Part shown: positions 8,811 through 16,911 of the stretch, piece by piece
How positions within the stretch are numbered: the first letter of the stretch is position 1
How the letters are laid out: each line of letters opens with the position of its first letter
Assembly: GCA_001442985.1 (NCBI GenBank)
Contig: LDYB01000025.1
Coordinates: 124,001-188,000 of the forward strand
Direction of reading: 5' to 3'
DNA length: 64,000 bases
Source of the DNA: Armatimonadetes bacterium DC
Lineage (GTDB): Bacteria > Armatimonadota > Fimbriimonadia > Fimbriimonadales > GBS-DC
Program-made: the position numbers and the translations under genes
Notes under the pieces: model-generated
The model's database searches: none
What the model was told of the DNA's origin: nothing
The model's input: the letters and a program-made list of their open reading frames with translations, nothing else

Positions 8811-9682
8811 AGAATCACTCCTTGCTGACGCGCCATCGCCTCCAGTCGGCGGATGCGCTCCTTGACGGGCGGGTGGGTGCTGAACAGCGCCATCAGCCCG
8901 CCGCCGCTAAGCGGGTTCACGATGTACATGTGCGCGGTGGCAGGCTCCGCATGATGCATGGGTATGCGCTGTGCCGCCAGTTCCAGCTTGCGCAGGGCGT
9001 TCGCCAGCCCAATCGGCGTGCCTGCAATCTCCGCGCCCACACGGTCCGCCTCATACTCTCGCGAGCGCGAGATGGCTAACTGAATAATCGTGGCGGCGAT
9101 CGGCGCCAGAATCAGCATCGCTAACGCGGCAATCGGGTTGCCGCCGCGCTCATCGCGGTTGCCTGCAAACAAGCTCGCGTAGTAGAACATGTGCGCCAGA
9201 TATGAAATCGCGCCCGCGATTGTCGCCGCGACCGCCATAATCAGCGTGTCGCGATTCTTGATGTGCGCCAGCTCGTGGGCAATTACACCCTCCACTTCCT
9301 GACGGTCCATCAGGCGCAGAAGCCCCTGCGTGATACCCACCGCGGCGTGATGCGGATCGCGCCCCGTCGCGAAAGCGTTCGGCTGCTCTTCAGGAATCAG
9401 ATAGAGCCGCGGCATCGGCAGGTTCGCACGCTGGCACAGCCGGCGCACCATCGCATAGAGCTCGGGCGCTTCCTGCTCGCTAATGGGCTGCGCGCCCGAC
9501 ATCGCCAGCACCAGCTTATCGCTGAACCAGTACGCCCCCAGATTCATAATCGCTGCCAGTACCAGCGCAATCAGCAGCCCCGTTTGCCCTCCCAGCATGT
9601 TGCCAATCGCAATCAGCAGCAGGGTCAAAGCGGTGAGGAGAATGCCTGTCTTCAACATGTTGAGCAACGCCATAGCGTCCAT
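8807..9682 (-). CDS. htpX: HtpX-type M48 membrane zinc protease
   Basis: A 291-residue integral membrane metalloprotease of the M48B family that degrades misfolded membrane proteins. Two transmembrane helices lie near residues 8-50 and two more around 145-205. The zinc motif [13 protein letters not shown] is present and the third ligand glutamate lies in [12 protein letters not shown]. Length matches the family. A GGAGG (9686-9690) lies 3 nt before the ATG, and a TATAAT box is at 9697-9702. It forms an operon with the downstream SufT-like gene. Confidence 0.95.
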   Translation of the reverse strand: MDAMALLNMLKTGILLTALTLLLIAIGNMLGGQTGLLIALVLAAIMNLGAYWFSDKLVLAMSGAQPISEQEAPELYAMVRRLCQRANLPMPRLYLIPEEQPNAFATGRDPHHAAVGITQGLLRLMDRQEVEGVIAHELAHIKNRDTLIMAVAATIAGAISYLAHMFYYASLFAGNRDERGGNPIAALAMLILAPIAATIIQLAISRSREYEADRVGAEIAGTPIGLANALRKLELAAQRIPMHHAEPATAHMYIVNPLSGGGLMALFSTHPPVKERIRRLEAMARQQGVIL

Positions 9683-9696
9683 ACACCTCCTGCGGA

Positions 9697-9702
9697 ATTA
9701 TA
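9697..9702 (-). promoter_or_regulatory. -10 box of htpX
   Basis: GGGTATAAT on the minus strand, followed after a short leader by GGAGG and the ATG at 9682. Confidence 0.55.
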
Positions 9703-9730
9703 CCCGTGCTTTGGGGCGCGAGTTCCGAAA

Positions 9731-9846
9731 ACTGGTAAAATCCGCAGGCAGGAAAGCCTCGCTTGACCGCGTAATTAGAGAGTAGGAACATCCGTGGAGG
9801 CGATCCCGTCCAACAGGGGTAGGTTCCGCTGAGGGGTGAATTTCCA
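9731..9846 (+). promoter_or_regulatory. Promoter and leader of the phosphodiester glycosidase gene
   Basis: TGGTAAAAT at about 9734-9742 is an extended -10 candidate. The ~100 nt leader contains short inverted repeats, including AGGAAC and GTTCC, but matches no riboswitch class I can name. AGGGGTG at about 9832-9838 is a Shine-Dalgarno for the GTG start at 9847. Confidence 0.3.
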
Positions 9847-10686
9847 GTGCGTTTGATGGTTCTTCTGTGTTTTCTGGCTGGTTCACTTGTGTATCAGAGC
9901 CGATGGCATGAGCCGGGGGTGTACGCTTCGCCAACGCCAAAGCGTGTGCAGACCAAGCCCACAAAGTCGGTTGTGATGGAGTATCGCAAGGTGGGGGGCG
10001 TGCCTGTTCAGGTAGTAACAGTGGACATGAACAATCCCTATGTACGGGTGAGTGTGGCGACTTCGGAGCGCATCGGGCGCGCCGAGTCGGTGTGGAACTT
10101 GCTGGCGCGTTCACGCCCCACGGCTGCGATTACGGGCACCTATTTCGGCTCCAACACCAAGATTCCTGTCGGTGATATTGTGATTGAGGGCGAGCGCGTT
10201 CACTTTGGCGGCGTCGGCACGGCGCTGTGCATCACCTACGATAATCGCGTGCGCTTTGTACGCCCGCCCCTTAACCGTCAGGTGTCGTGGAGCGACTATT
10301 ACACCGTGCTGGGTGCAGGACCGCGCCTGCTGGTGAACGGCAAGGTGTCGCTCTATCCGCGCGGAGAAGGGTTTCGCGACAGGCGCGTGTACGCCCGTAC
10401 GGCACGCACGGCGGTTGGGGTCACGAAGCACAACAAGCTGCTGATGGTGGCGTCGCGCCATCCGATGAGCCTGCGCCAGCTGGCGTGGGTCATGAAAGGG
10501 CTGGGCGCGAAGGAAGCGATTGCGCTGGATGGCGGCTCTTCCACATGCCTTTACTATCGGGGCGAGCTGAAAATCCCGCCGCGCCGACCGCTCACCAACC
10601 TGCTGGTGGTTTACGAGGACGCCCAGCAGTATGAGGCGCGAATTTCACGCCTCAAGCCCCAGCATCGGTTCGCAAAGCGCTACTAA
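9847..10686 (+). CDS. Exported phosphodiester glycosidase (NAGPA/DUF2233 family)
   Basis: A 279-residue protein starting at GTG 9847, chosen because AGGGGTG lies at a proper distance. It has an N-terminal hydrophobic signal (LMVLLCFLAGSLVYQ). The NAGPA fold is marked by TAAITGTYFGSNTKIPVGDI, the TVLGAGPRLLVNG segment, TARTAVGVTKHNKLLMV and the catalytic-site signature LGAKEAIALDGGSST. Family members remove GlcNAc from phosphodiester-linked glycans or act on exopolysaccharide; the substrate here is unknown. It ends overlapping by 3 nt the stop of the opposing TPR gene. Confidence 0.88.
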   Translation: MRLMVLLCFLAGSLVYQSRWHEPGVYASPTPKRVQTKPTKSVVMEYRKVGGVPVQVVTVDMNNPYVRVSVATSERIGRAESVWNLLARSRPTAAITGTYFGSNTKIPVGDIVIEGERVHFGGVGTALCITYDNRVRFVRPPLNRQVSWSDYYTVLGAGPRLLVNGKVSLYPRGEGFRDRRVYARTARTAVGVTKHNKLLMVASRHPMSLRQLAWVMKGLGAKEAIALDGGSSTCLYYRGELKIPPRRPLTNLLVVYEDAQQYEARISRLKPQHRFAKRY

Positions 10687-11411
10687 TCGGATGACGGCTC
10701 CGACTCAATCAGCAGGCGCAACCGCTCTTTGAGCAGGGGGCTTTCGCCCAGCATGCTCAAGGCTTGCTCCAGCATCTGGAGGGCGTCTTCGTGTGCGCCC
10801 AGCCACTCCAGCAGTCCTGCGGTGATGTCGTAGAGGTCTTCAAACACCGACTGGAGCGTGCGCACGCTGGGGGTATACGCCCACTCGGATTTCGCCAGCG
10901 TCTGCCAGGCGCGCAGCACATAGGGGTAGGCTCGGTCGGGATTGCCTTCCATCAGCGCCAGCTGCGCCATGCCCACCATCGCCTCGATGCTGTTGGGGTA
11001 ATGGCGCAGAATCTGCAGGTAGGTCGCCCACGCGGTGTGGAAGTCGTACAGTTCAAACTGGTAAATCTCCGCGCGGCGCATCAGGGGATAGAAGGCGTTC
11101 GGCTCAAGACGGAGCCACTGCTCCACATACTTCAGGGCGCGTGCTGGGTCGCCCTCCGCTGAGGCGCGCTCAATCAGCTCGTCCAGCGCGGCAATCGCAA
11201 TCTCGCGGGCACGCCATGCAATCACCGGGGTCTCCAGCAGCACCAGGGGGAGAGCCGTCTCTAACGCCAGCTCAGGGTCGCCGTCGATGAGGTACTGGTT
11301 CGCTGCGTCGCAGGTTGCCGCCGCCTCCAGAAGGGTTTGAACCCCCTCATGGTCGATGTGCTTCTTAAGGATGGACGCCATCCGATCGCTGGTGGTGATT
11401 TCGGATCGCAT
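10683..11411 (-). CDS. TPR-like tetratricopeptide protein
   Basis: A 242-residue soluble helical protein. The ATG at 11411 is chosen because a GGTATACT box (TATACT at 11424-11429) ends 12 nt upstream and the longer reading would invade the sco gene. TPR-like helix pairs are visible from about residue 85 to 215 (GDPARALKYVEQWLRLEPNA, YDFHTAWATYLQILRHYPNS, GNPDRAYPYVLRAWQTL, HEDALQMLEQALSMLGES). It follows the ctaB-coxC-sco genes on the same strand but has its own promoter. A scaffold role is likely; the partner is unknown. Confidence 0.75.
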   Translation of the reverse strand: MRSEITTSDRMASILKKHIDHEGVQTLLEAAATCDAANQYLIDGDPELALETALPLVLLETPVIAWRAREIAIAALDELIERASAEGDPARALKYVEQWLRLEPNAFYPLMRRAEIYQFELYDFHTAWATYLQILRHYPNSIEAMVGMAQLALMEGNPDRAYPYVLRAWQTLAKSEWAYTPSVRTLQSVFEDLYDITAGLLEWLGAHEDALQMLEQALSMLGESPLLKERLRLLIESEPSSD

Positions 11412-11423
11412 CGTTCTACCGAT

Positions 11424-11429
11424 AGTATA
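11424..11429 (-). promoter_or_regulatory. -10 box TATACT before the TPR gene
   Basis: GGGTATACT on the minus strand, 12 nt before the ATG at 11411; it overlaps the end of sco (11432). Confidence 0.5.
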
Positions 11430-11431
11430 CC

Positions 11432-12067
11432 CTATTGAGCCCCATTTTCCTGTAGCACGCGATAGACATCCTGCATGAGGCGTTGCACCTCGTTCTTGTC
11501 CACGCCGTTGTAATAGCCCCGAATTTGCCCTTTGCGGTCTACCAGCACGAACTTCTCGCTGTGAATAAAGTCGTGTTCGCCTCCCTGCTGTTCCGGGGGC
11601 GCGGGGCTGACCCCCAGCTTGAAGCTGTTGCGGGCGACGCGATAAATCACCTCCTTGTCGCCTGTGAGGTAGTGCCATTTACCCCGTTGCACGCCCCACT
11701 TTTCACCGTATCGGCGCAACACTTCGGGGGTGTCGGTTTTGGGGTCTACCGTAAAGCCCACAATCACCACATTCGGGTTTTTGGCGAACTCCAGTTGCAC
11801 ATCGGTCATGTTGCGGTTCATCACGGGGCAGATGGAGGGGCATGTGCTGAAAAAGAAATAAGCGATCCACACCTTGCCCTTCAGGTCGTCAAGGCTCACG
11901 GTCTCGCCCCACTGGTTCGTCAGGCGGAACGAGTCGGAGACCGTGCCGTACACGCTCAGCGGCTCTTCGGCAGGCTTCACCGCGCGGGTCAGCGCATAGA
12001 TGAAAAACGCTACCGAAGCCGTTAGTAGCAGCCACGAAAAGACCATCAGCAAGCGTGTCGGTCTCAT
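11432..12067 (-). CDS. SCO1/SenC copper chaperone for cytochrome oxidase
   Basis: A 211-residue membrane-anchored thioredoxin-like protein that delivers copper to the CuA site of cytochrome c oxidase. There is one N-terminal membrane segment (LLMVFSWLLLTASVAFFIYAL), the copper-binding CxxxC motif STCPSICPVMNRNM, and the conserved histidine in DFIHSEKFVLVD. The ATG at 12067 starts 2 nt after the coxC stop, so the genes are translationally linked. The order ctaB-coxC-sco fits haem-copper oxidase maturation; subunits I and II are not in the window. Confidence 0.93.
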   Translation of the reverse strand: MRPTRLLMVFSWLLLTASVAFFIYALTRAVKPAEEPLSVYGTVSDSFRLTNQWGETVSLDDLKGKVWIAYFFFSTCPSICPVMNRNMTDVQLEFAKNPNVVIVGFTVDPKTDTPEVLRRYGEKWGVQRGKWHYLTGDKEVIYRVARNSFKLGVSPAPPEQQGGEHDFIHSEKFVLVDRKGQIRGYYNGVDKNEVQRLMQDVYRVLQENGAQ

Positions 12068-12069
12068 GG

Positions 12070-12708
12070 TTATCGCACCAGCATCAGGGCGAAGAGAGCC
12101 GTCCACAGCACGCCCATGAAGTGCCAGTAGAGTGTGCCCATCTCAACTTTGAGAGCGTCGGGCACGGTTCGGCGCAGAGCCATGAAGAGTAAATAGCTCA
12201 GGAACACCAGCCCGCCCAGCAGGTGCGCCCCGTGCAACGCCGTGAACACATAAAACAGCCCCGTGAAGATGTTGTTGCCTGTTTGCTGGATTTGCTGAGC
12301 GAGCGCTACCCAGCTCACGCCCTGAAGACTCAAAAACAGCACGCCCAGCGCCAGCGTGAGCGTTAGCCCCACGCGAACGCCGTTCAGGCGATTCTGACGG
12401 GCGCTGTTGAGCGCATGCTGGCAAAAAATACTGCTAATGAGAATCACCGCCGTGCTGACCCAGCTCACGGGCGGCACGGTGAAGGGGAAATCATTGCGAA
12501 CGGGAAGGCGATAGAGAAAAATCGCGCCAATCGCCCCGAACATCATCAGAATCGCTGCCAGAAAGATATACATCCCCAGGCGCGCCGAGCTGGCAGGGTC
12601 GGGCATCGCCCCCCCCGAATCGCCCCCGCCGTAGCGGCGCAGGGGTACATCGGTGCCCGGTCCCTGAGAACCCGGATCGATTTTGGGGCGAACCTTCGTT
12701 CGAGCCAT
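12070..12708 (-). CDS. Cytochrome c oxidase subunit III
   Basis: A 212-residue polytopic membrane protein with five predicted helices, beginning ARLGMYIFLAAILMMFGAI. It carries the subunit III hallmarks LNGVRVGLTLTLALGVLFL, TGLFYVFTALHGAHLLGGL and a C-terminal YWHFMGVLWTALFALM. Subunit III stabilises the oxidase and its proton uptake. The ATG at 12708 is chosen over a TTG at 12717 because AGGAGG ends 9 nt before it. A 45-residue hydrophilic glycine/proline N-terminal extension precedes the first helix. Confidence 0.95.
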   Translation of the reverse strand: MARTKVRPKIDPGSQGPGTDVPLRRYGGGDSGGAMPDPASSARLGMYIFLAAILMMFGAIGAIFLYRLPVRNDFPFTVPPVSWVSTAVILISSIFCQHALNSARQNRLNGVRVGLTLTLALGVLFLSLQGVSWVALAQQIQQTGNNIFTGLFYVFTALHGAHLLGGLVFLSYLLFMALRRTVPDALKVEMGTLYWHFMGVLWTALFALMLVR

Positions 12709-12721
12709 TGTTTTCAACCTC

Positions 12722-13624
12722 CTATCGTGTCAGGATAGCTGTGAGCAATAGAACGGGCAGATACAACACCGAAGCCATCAACACGCCGCGTGCCGTCAGC
12801 CGTTCAGGATTCTGATAAAACTGCCAGGACAGGCGCAGATGCCACAGCCCCAGCAGCCCCGCAATCAGCAGGTAGAGCCACGGCTTTTGCACATAGAGCG
12901 CGAAGGTCAGGCTAAAAAGCGCCAGCGCCAGCGTATACCAGAGCGTTAGGCGTGCCGTCGCCTTGCCATCGGCGCCCGCATAGGGGAGCATCAGAAACCC
13001 TGCCGCGGCGTAGTCGTCGCGGTTCATCCACGCAATCGCCCAGAAGTGCGGGAACTGCCAGAGGTACTGAATCGTGAACAGGAGCAGCGCTTCAGGCGTA
13101 ATAACCCCCTGCGCGGCGACCCAGCCTGCCAGCGGCGGAATCGCCCCCGGAATGCCCCCTATCGCCGTACAGAGATGTGTGAGACGCTTGAGCGGTGTGT
13201 ATGCGAAGGCATACAGCCCTATAGAAACCGCTCCCAGCCACGCCACCAGACTGTTGACCCAGAGCGCCAGAATCGCCACGCCCGCGATACCCCAGATTGT
13301 TGCGATTAGCCAGCCCTCCAGCACGCTGACCTGCCCTGACGGGATGGGACGCGAAGCGGTGCGGCTCATACGCGCATCATATTCCCACTCGATAGCCTGA
13401 TTGTAAGCGTTCGCCGACGCCACCACCAGCCACGAGCCAATCAGGGTCGCCACGATTAGCCCCAGCGGCAGCGATTGCCCCCAACCCCCCAGTACCAGCC
13501 CTGCCAGCGTCGTGAGCCAGACCAGAATCGTCACGCGGGGCTTGCTCAGGAGCCAGTACGCGCGTAGTTTCTGAACAATCGTTTCAGCCCCAGCCGCTTC
13601 GGCTGGGCGAACCGCTGTTTTCAT
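12722..13624 (-). CDS. ctaB: Protohaem IX farnesyltransferase (haem O synthase)
   Basis: A 300-residue UbiA-superfamily enzyme that farnesylates haem B to haem O for the terminal oxidase. Visible motifs are LLSKPRVTILVWLTTLAG, the first Asp-rich site ASANAYNQAIEWEYDARMSRT with RPIPSG, and the second loop QFPHFWAIAWMNRDDYAAAG. About nine membrane helices are apparent. The ATG at 13624 has no proper Shine-Dalgarno (GGGGAG ends 1 nt before it) but TATACT ends 8 nt upstream, so a leaderless transcript is likely. First gene of the ctaB-coxC-sco operon. Confidence 0.96.
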   Translation of the reverse strand: MKTAVRPAEAAGAETIVQKLRAYWLLSKPRVTILVWLTTLAGLVLGGWGQSLPLGLIVATLIGSWLVVASANAYNQAIEWEYDARMSRTASRPIPSGQVSVLEGWLIATIWGIAGVAILALWVNSLVAWLGAVSIGLYAFAYTPLKRLTHLCTAIGGIPGAIPPLAGWVAAQGVITPEALLLFTIQYLWQFPHFWAIAWMNRDDYAAAGFLMLPYAGADGKATARLTLWYTLALALFSLTFALYVQKPWLYLLIAGLLGLWHLRLSWQFYQNPERLTARGVLMASVLYLPVLLLTAILTR

Positions 13625-13632
13625 CTCCCCAG

Positions 13633-13638
13633 AGTATA
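13633..13638 (-). promoter_or_regulatory. -10 box TATACT of the ctaB operon, leaderless
   Basis: GGTATACT on the minus strand ends 8 nt before the ctaB ATG. Confidence 0.6.
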
Positions 13639-13707
13639 CCCAATTCGCTCCGCTGAATCGGCAGGAAAATCCCTGATTTTCGTGAAATGGTTCACAAGGA
13701 GGCGACC

Positions 13708-14367
13708 ATGAGAACACTCTGGCTGATAATCGGGGCACTCGCGATTGTGAGCGTGCTGGGCACGCAGACAGGGGCACAGGAGAAACACCCAAAAGAGATT
13801 CCGCTTTTCAACGGCAAAGACCTCACAGGCTGGAAAGCGTTTCTCGCCGACCCGAATGTGAAACCCGAAGAGGTGTGGAGCGTTCAGGACGGGATTCTTA
13901 TCTGCAAGGGCACACCCCTGGGCTACATTTACACCGAGAAGGAGTATCGCGACTTTATTCTCAAACTGGAGTGGCGCTGGGCGCCCGACAAGAAGCCAGG
14001 CAACAGCGGCGTGCTGCTGCGCGTTCACGGCGAACATAAAATCTGGCCCCGCTCCATCGAGGCGCAGTTAATGTATATGAATTCGGGCGACTTCTGGCTC
14101 ATTGACGGATATCGCATGGACACCGACCCCCAGTATGTGGACAAAAACGCCCCGCGCCACCGCTGGCGCCACAAATCTGCCGAGAAGCCCCAGCCTGAGT
14201 GGAATGAGTACGAGATTATCGTCAAGGGCGACCGCGTCACGCTCAAAGTCAACGGCGAGGTTGTGAATGAGGGCTGGAATGCGGAAGTACGCGCCGGGCA
14301 TATCGCGCTTCAATCGGAAGGGGGCGAGATTCACTTCCGCAACATTCGGCTCATCCCGCTGGAGTAG
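13708..14367 (+). CDS. Secreted DUF1080 (3-keto-disaccharide hydrolase-like) protein
   Basis: A 219-residue exported protein with a signal peptide (LWLIIGALAIVSVLGTQTGA) and a concanavalin-like fold typical of DUF1080: IPLFNGKDLTGWKAF, ILKLEWRWAP...NSGVLLRV, and the final GHIALQSEGGEIHFRNIRL. DUF1080 proteins bind or hydrolyse 3-keto-glycosides. The ATG at 13708 follows AAGGAGG. The stop TAG is contained in the 11 bp direct repeat that flanks the downstream palindromic element. Confidence 0.92.
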   Translation: MRTLWLIIGALAIVSVLGTQTGAQEKHPKEIPLFNGKDLTGWKAFLADPNVKPEEVWSVQDGILICKGTPLGYIYTEKEYRDFILKLEWRWAPDKKPGNSGVLLRVHGEHKIWPRSIEAQLMYMNSGDFWLIDGYRMDTDPQYVDKNAPRHRWRHKSAEKPQPEWNEYEIIVKGDRVTLKVNGEVVNEGWNAEVRAGHIALQSEGGEIHFRNIRLIPLE

Positions 14368-14371
14368 GGGC
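14361..14371 (+). repeat. Direct repeat (left), candidate target-site duplication
   Basis: GGAGTAGGGGC, which includes the stop codon of the DUF1080 gene, is repeated exactly at 14584-14594 on the other side of the palindromic element. Confidence 0.5.
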
Positions 14372-14583
14372 CTCAAAGGGGTAGGTTTTTTCATGCCTCC
14401 CCGAAAGAGCGACGGCTAAAGCCGTTCCTACTAAACAAAGCCAGCCTTCGCTGGCTATTTTAGCCGACGCAGGTCGGCTTCGTCTTATAGGAACGGCTTC
14501 AGCCGTCAAGGCGGGGGCGTTCCCCAACATGTTGCGGGAGCGCATAAGCCGGCATCCCTCTCAAAAAAACCTACCCCTTTAAG
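14372..14583. mobile_element. ~210 bp palindromic MITE-like element, copy 1
   Basis: Terminal inverted repeats AAAGGGGTAGGTTTTTT (14375-14391) and AAAAAAACCTACCCCTTT (14563-14580) bound a unit with an internal arm pair GACGGCTAAAGCCGTTCCTA / TAGGAACGGCTTCAGCCGTC (one mismatch). Inside that arm pair are two small hairpins, AGCCAGCCTTCGCTGGCT and AGCCGACGCAGGTCGGCT. It is about 98% identical to the copy at 17557-17769 (four substitutions, two length changes in A/T runs). It encodes no protein. The 11 bp direct repeats on either side look like a target-site duplication. It lies between the DUF1080 stop and the gcvPB promoter. Confidence 0.75.
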
Positions 14584-14594
14584 GGAGTAGGGGC
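14584..14594 (+). repeat. Direct repeat (right), candidate target-site duplication
   Basis: Exact second copy of GGAGTAGGGGC (see 14361-14371), immediately before the gcvPB -10 box. Confidence 0.5.
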
Positions 14595-14599
14595 TGGGG

Positions 14600-14605
14600 T
14601 ATACT
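14600..14605 (+). promoter_or_regulatory. -10 box TATACT of gcvPB, leaderless
   Basis: GGGGTATACT, 9 nt before the ATG at 14615. Its -35 region falls within the palindromic element or its flanking repeat. Confidence 0.6.
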
Positions 14606-14614
14606 CTTGCCGTT

Positions 14615-16123
14615 ATGGGACGCCTGAGCGTGGATTTTCCTTTAATTTTTGAGCGGAGCGTGCCCGGTCGCTGGGGAGTGCGCCCGCCTGGATGTGATGT
14701 GCCCCGTCGCCCGCTTGCTGAGCTGCTTGGCGCTGAGAACCTGCGTGCCGAGCCGCCCCAGCTCCCCGAAGTCAGCGAGCTGGAGACCGTGCGCCACTAC
14801 ACTCGCCTGTCGCAACGCAACTATGGCATCGATATCGGCTTCTACCCGCTCGGCTCCTGCACGATGAAGTATAACCCGCGCATCAACGAAAAGGTCGCCA
14901 GCCTGCCCGGGTTCACGCACGCGCATCCCCTTCAGCCGGAATCGCTTTCACAGGGCGCGCTCCAGCTGATGTACGAGCTGCAGGAAGACCTCAAAGCCAT
15001 CACGGGGTTTGATGCGGTCAGCCTGCAGAATGTGGCGGGGGCGCATGGCGAGCTGCTGTGCCTGATGCTCATCAAGGCATATCACGAGTCGCGCGGGGAA
15101 GGGGACAAGCGCAAGGTTGTGCTGGTGCCCGACTCGGCGCACGGCACGAACCCCGCCTCTGCCGCGCTGTGCGGCTACACGGTGCGCTCGGTACCGACCG
15201 ATTCGCAGGGGAATACCGATCTCGCCGCGCTGGAGGCGGCGCTCAGCGACGAAGTGGCGGCGATGATGCTCACCAACCCCAGCACCCTGGGGCTGTTTGA
15301 CCAGAACGCGCCGCGCGCCTGCGAAATGCTCCATAATGCAGGCGCGCTGGTGTTTCTGGACGGCGCGAATATGAACGCGCTGGTGGGCGTGGTGCGCCCC
15401 GCCGATATCGGGTTTGACTGCATGCACCTGAACCTGCACAAGACTTTCTCTACCCCCCACGGGGGCGGCGGTCCAGGGGCGGGAGCCGTCGCGGTTGCCA
15501 GGCACCTGGAGCCGTTCCTGCCCGTGCCGCGCGTGGTGTATCGGGAGGGACGCTACGCACTGGACTACGATTACCCCCAGTCCATCGGGCGCGTGCATGC
15601 GTTTTATGGGAACTTTCTCAATCTCGTGCGTGCTTATGCCTACATCCGCGCTTACGGGGGCAAGGAACTGCGCCATATCGCCGAGTTCGCCGTGCTGAAC
15701 GCGAACTACCTGCTAACACGGATTCGGCACGCCTTCCCGCCCGCGGTGGATCGGCTCTGCATGCACGAGTGCGTGGTAACCGCCCAGCACTATAAGCAGC
15801 ATTATGGCGTACGCGCCTTTGATATCGCGAAGCGGCTGCTGGATTACGGCTTCCATTCGCCCACGATGTATTTCCCGCTGATTGTGCCAGAGTGCCTGAT
15901 GATTGAGCCGACCGAAACCGAGAGCAAGCAGACTGTAGATATGTTCGCGAACGCGCTGCTGGAGATCGCCCGTGAGGCGATGGAACAGCCTGAGTTGTTG
16001 AAGAACGCGCCGCACAGCACGCCCGTGCGCCGTCTGGACGAAGCGGGCGCGGCGAAGAATCTGGTGCTTCGATGGCAGGGGAAGGTCTTCTATCCCAGCG
16101 AGGTGCCCGCCTGCGCCTGCTGA
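14615..16123 (+). CDS. gcvPB: Glycine dehydrogenase (decarboxylating) subunit 2
   Basis: A 502-residue PLP-dependent P-protein C-terminal half of the two-subunit glycine cleavage system; it decarboxylates glycine and passes the aminomethyl group to lipoylated GcvH. Clear motifs are YPLGSCTMKYNPRINEKVAS near residue 90, TNPASAALCGYTVRSV, and the PLP lysine in HLNLHKTFSTPHGGGGPG. Length fits subunit 2. The partner gcvPA, gcvT and gcvH are not in the window. The 3' end overlaps the lipoate ligase gene by 52 nt. Confidence 0.97.
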   Translation: MGRLSVDFPLIFERSVPGRWGVRPPGCDVPRRPLAELLGAENLRAEPPQLPEVSELETVRHYTRLSQRNYGIDIGFYPLGSCTMKYNPRINEKVASLPGFTHAHPLQPESLSQGALQLMYELQEDLKAITGFDAVSLQNVAGAHGELLCLMLIKAYHESRGEGDKRKVVLVPDSAHGTNPASAALCGYTVRSVPTDSQGNTDLAALEAALSDEVAAMMLTNPSTLGLFDQNAPRACEMLHNAGALVFLDGANMNALVGVVRPADIGFDCMHLNLHKTFSTPHGGGGPGAGAVAVARHLEPFLPVPRVVYREGRYALDYDYPQSIGRVHAFYGNFLNLVRAYAYIRAYGGKELRHIAEFAVLNANYLLTRIRHAFPPAVDRLCMHECVVTAQHYKQHYGVRAFDIAKRLLDYGFHSPTMYFPLIVPECLMIEPTETESKQTVDMFANALLEIAREAMEQPELLKNAPHSTPVRRLDEAGAAKNLVLRWQGKVFYPSEVPACAC

Positions 16124-16764
16124 ACGAGGGCGTCTGTCCCCCTGAAGCGAACATGGCGCGGGATGAGGCGCTGCTGAACGCCTTCCTGCAGGGCGCCATC
16201 CCGCCGACCTTACGAGTTTACCAGTGGGCGTCGCCAGCCATCACCTACGGGGTTCATCAGCGCCTGCCCGAATCGCTGATTCACGAGGCGGAGCGGCTCG
16301 GTGTCCCACTTTTTCGGCGTCCGACAGGAGGGAAGGCAGTGCTTCACGGGCATGACCTGACGCTGGCGCTGGTGTGGCGTCCCCCTCTGGAGCGTCCCTA
16401 TCCGTTTGCTGTCTATCGCACGATTACACCTGCTTTCGTAGAGGCATTCGAGCAGCTGGGCGTGCCCGCACGGGTGGGGAGCGCACGCCCCGACTCGCCC
16501 CTCGCCTCTGCAGGGGATGGCGGCGACTGCTTTGCCAGCGCGACACCCGCCGATATGGTGCATGCCGAAACGGGGATCAAACTGATGGGGTGCGCCCTTC
16601 GGGTGTTTCCGGAAGCGACCCTGCTTCAGGCGTCTATCCCGATAGAGGCGCCGCGCGTGCCTGTGGAGCGGCTCTTCGGGCACGCCCACCCTGCGCCGCC
16701 CCCTTTGAACCCCGACTTGCTGATTGCGACGCTCTTCGAGTGTCTTCAGGAGGTGCTGGGGTAG
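16072..16764 (+). CDS. Lipoate-protein ligase A family protein
   Basis: A 230-residue LplA/LipM-type transferase. The family pattern is clear: NEGVCPPEANMARDEALL at the start, PLFRRPTGGKAVLHGHDLTL containing the RRxxGG(K)xVxH core, and the catalytic lysine in AETGIKLMGCALR. It would attach lipoate or octanoate to GcvH or 2-oxoacid dehydrogenase E2 proteins. The ATG at 16072 lies inside gcvPB because the first conserved residues map right at the gcvPB stop and no later ATG precedes them. The coupling matches the need of GcvP for lipoylated GcvH. A strong terminator follows at 16823. Confidence 0.9.
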   Translation: MAGEGLLSQRGARLRLLNEGVCPPEANMARDEALLNAFLQGAIPPTLRVYQWASPAITYGVHQRLPESLIHEAERLGVPLFRRPTGGKAVLHGHDLTLALVWRPPLERPYPFAVYRTITPAFVEAFEQLGVPARVGSARPDSPLASAGDGGDCFASATPADMVHAETGIKLMGCALRVFPEATLLQASIPIEAPRVPVERLFGHAHPAPPPLNPDLLIATLFECLQEVLG

Positions 16765-16822
16765 CCCTTTGGCACAAAAGTTGCTGTTGCATGGGGCAGT
16801 TCCTTGCACCTCCCTCTCTCCG

Positions 16823-16860
16823 TCGCGCTCTGGCATTCCCTCCCGCCAGAGCGCGATTTT
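16823..16860 (+). terminator. Intrinsic terminator of gcvPB-lplA
   Basis: Perfect 12 bp stem, TCGCGCTCTGGC (16823-16834) with GCCAGAGCGCGA (16845-16856), followed by TTTT. Confidence 0.85.
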
Positions 16861-16873
16861 CGTGAATATAGGG

Positions 16874-16879
16874 TATAAT
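16874..16879 (+). promoter_or_regulatory. -10 box TATAAT of the Rrf2 gene
   Basis: GGGTATAATT, followed by a 32 nt leader with the Shine-Dalgarno AGGTGA at 16900-16905 before the ATG at 16912. Confidence 0.6.
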
Positions 16880-16911
16880 TGTCTTCAGTAGACCAAATGA
16901 GGTGAACAGGC

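Noticed and set aside
9743-9846. Riboswitch in the leader of the phosphodiester glycosidase gene
   Set aside because: Short inverted repeats exist, but no known aptamer core was recognised; kept only as a low-confidence leader.
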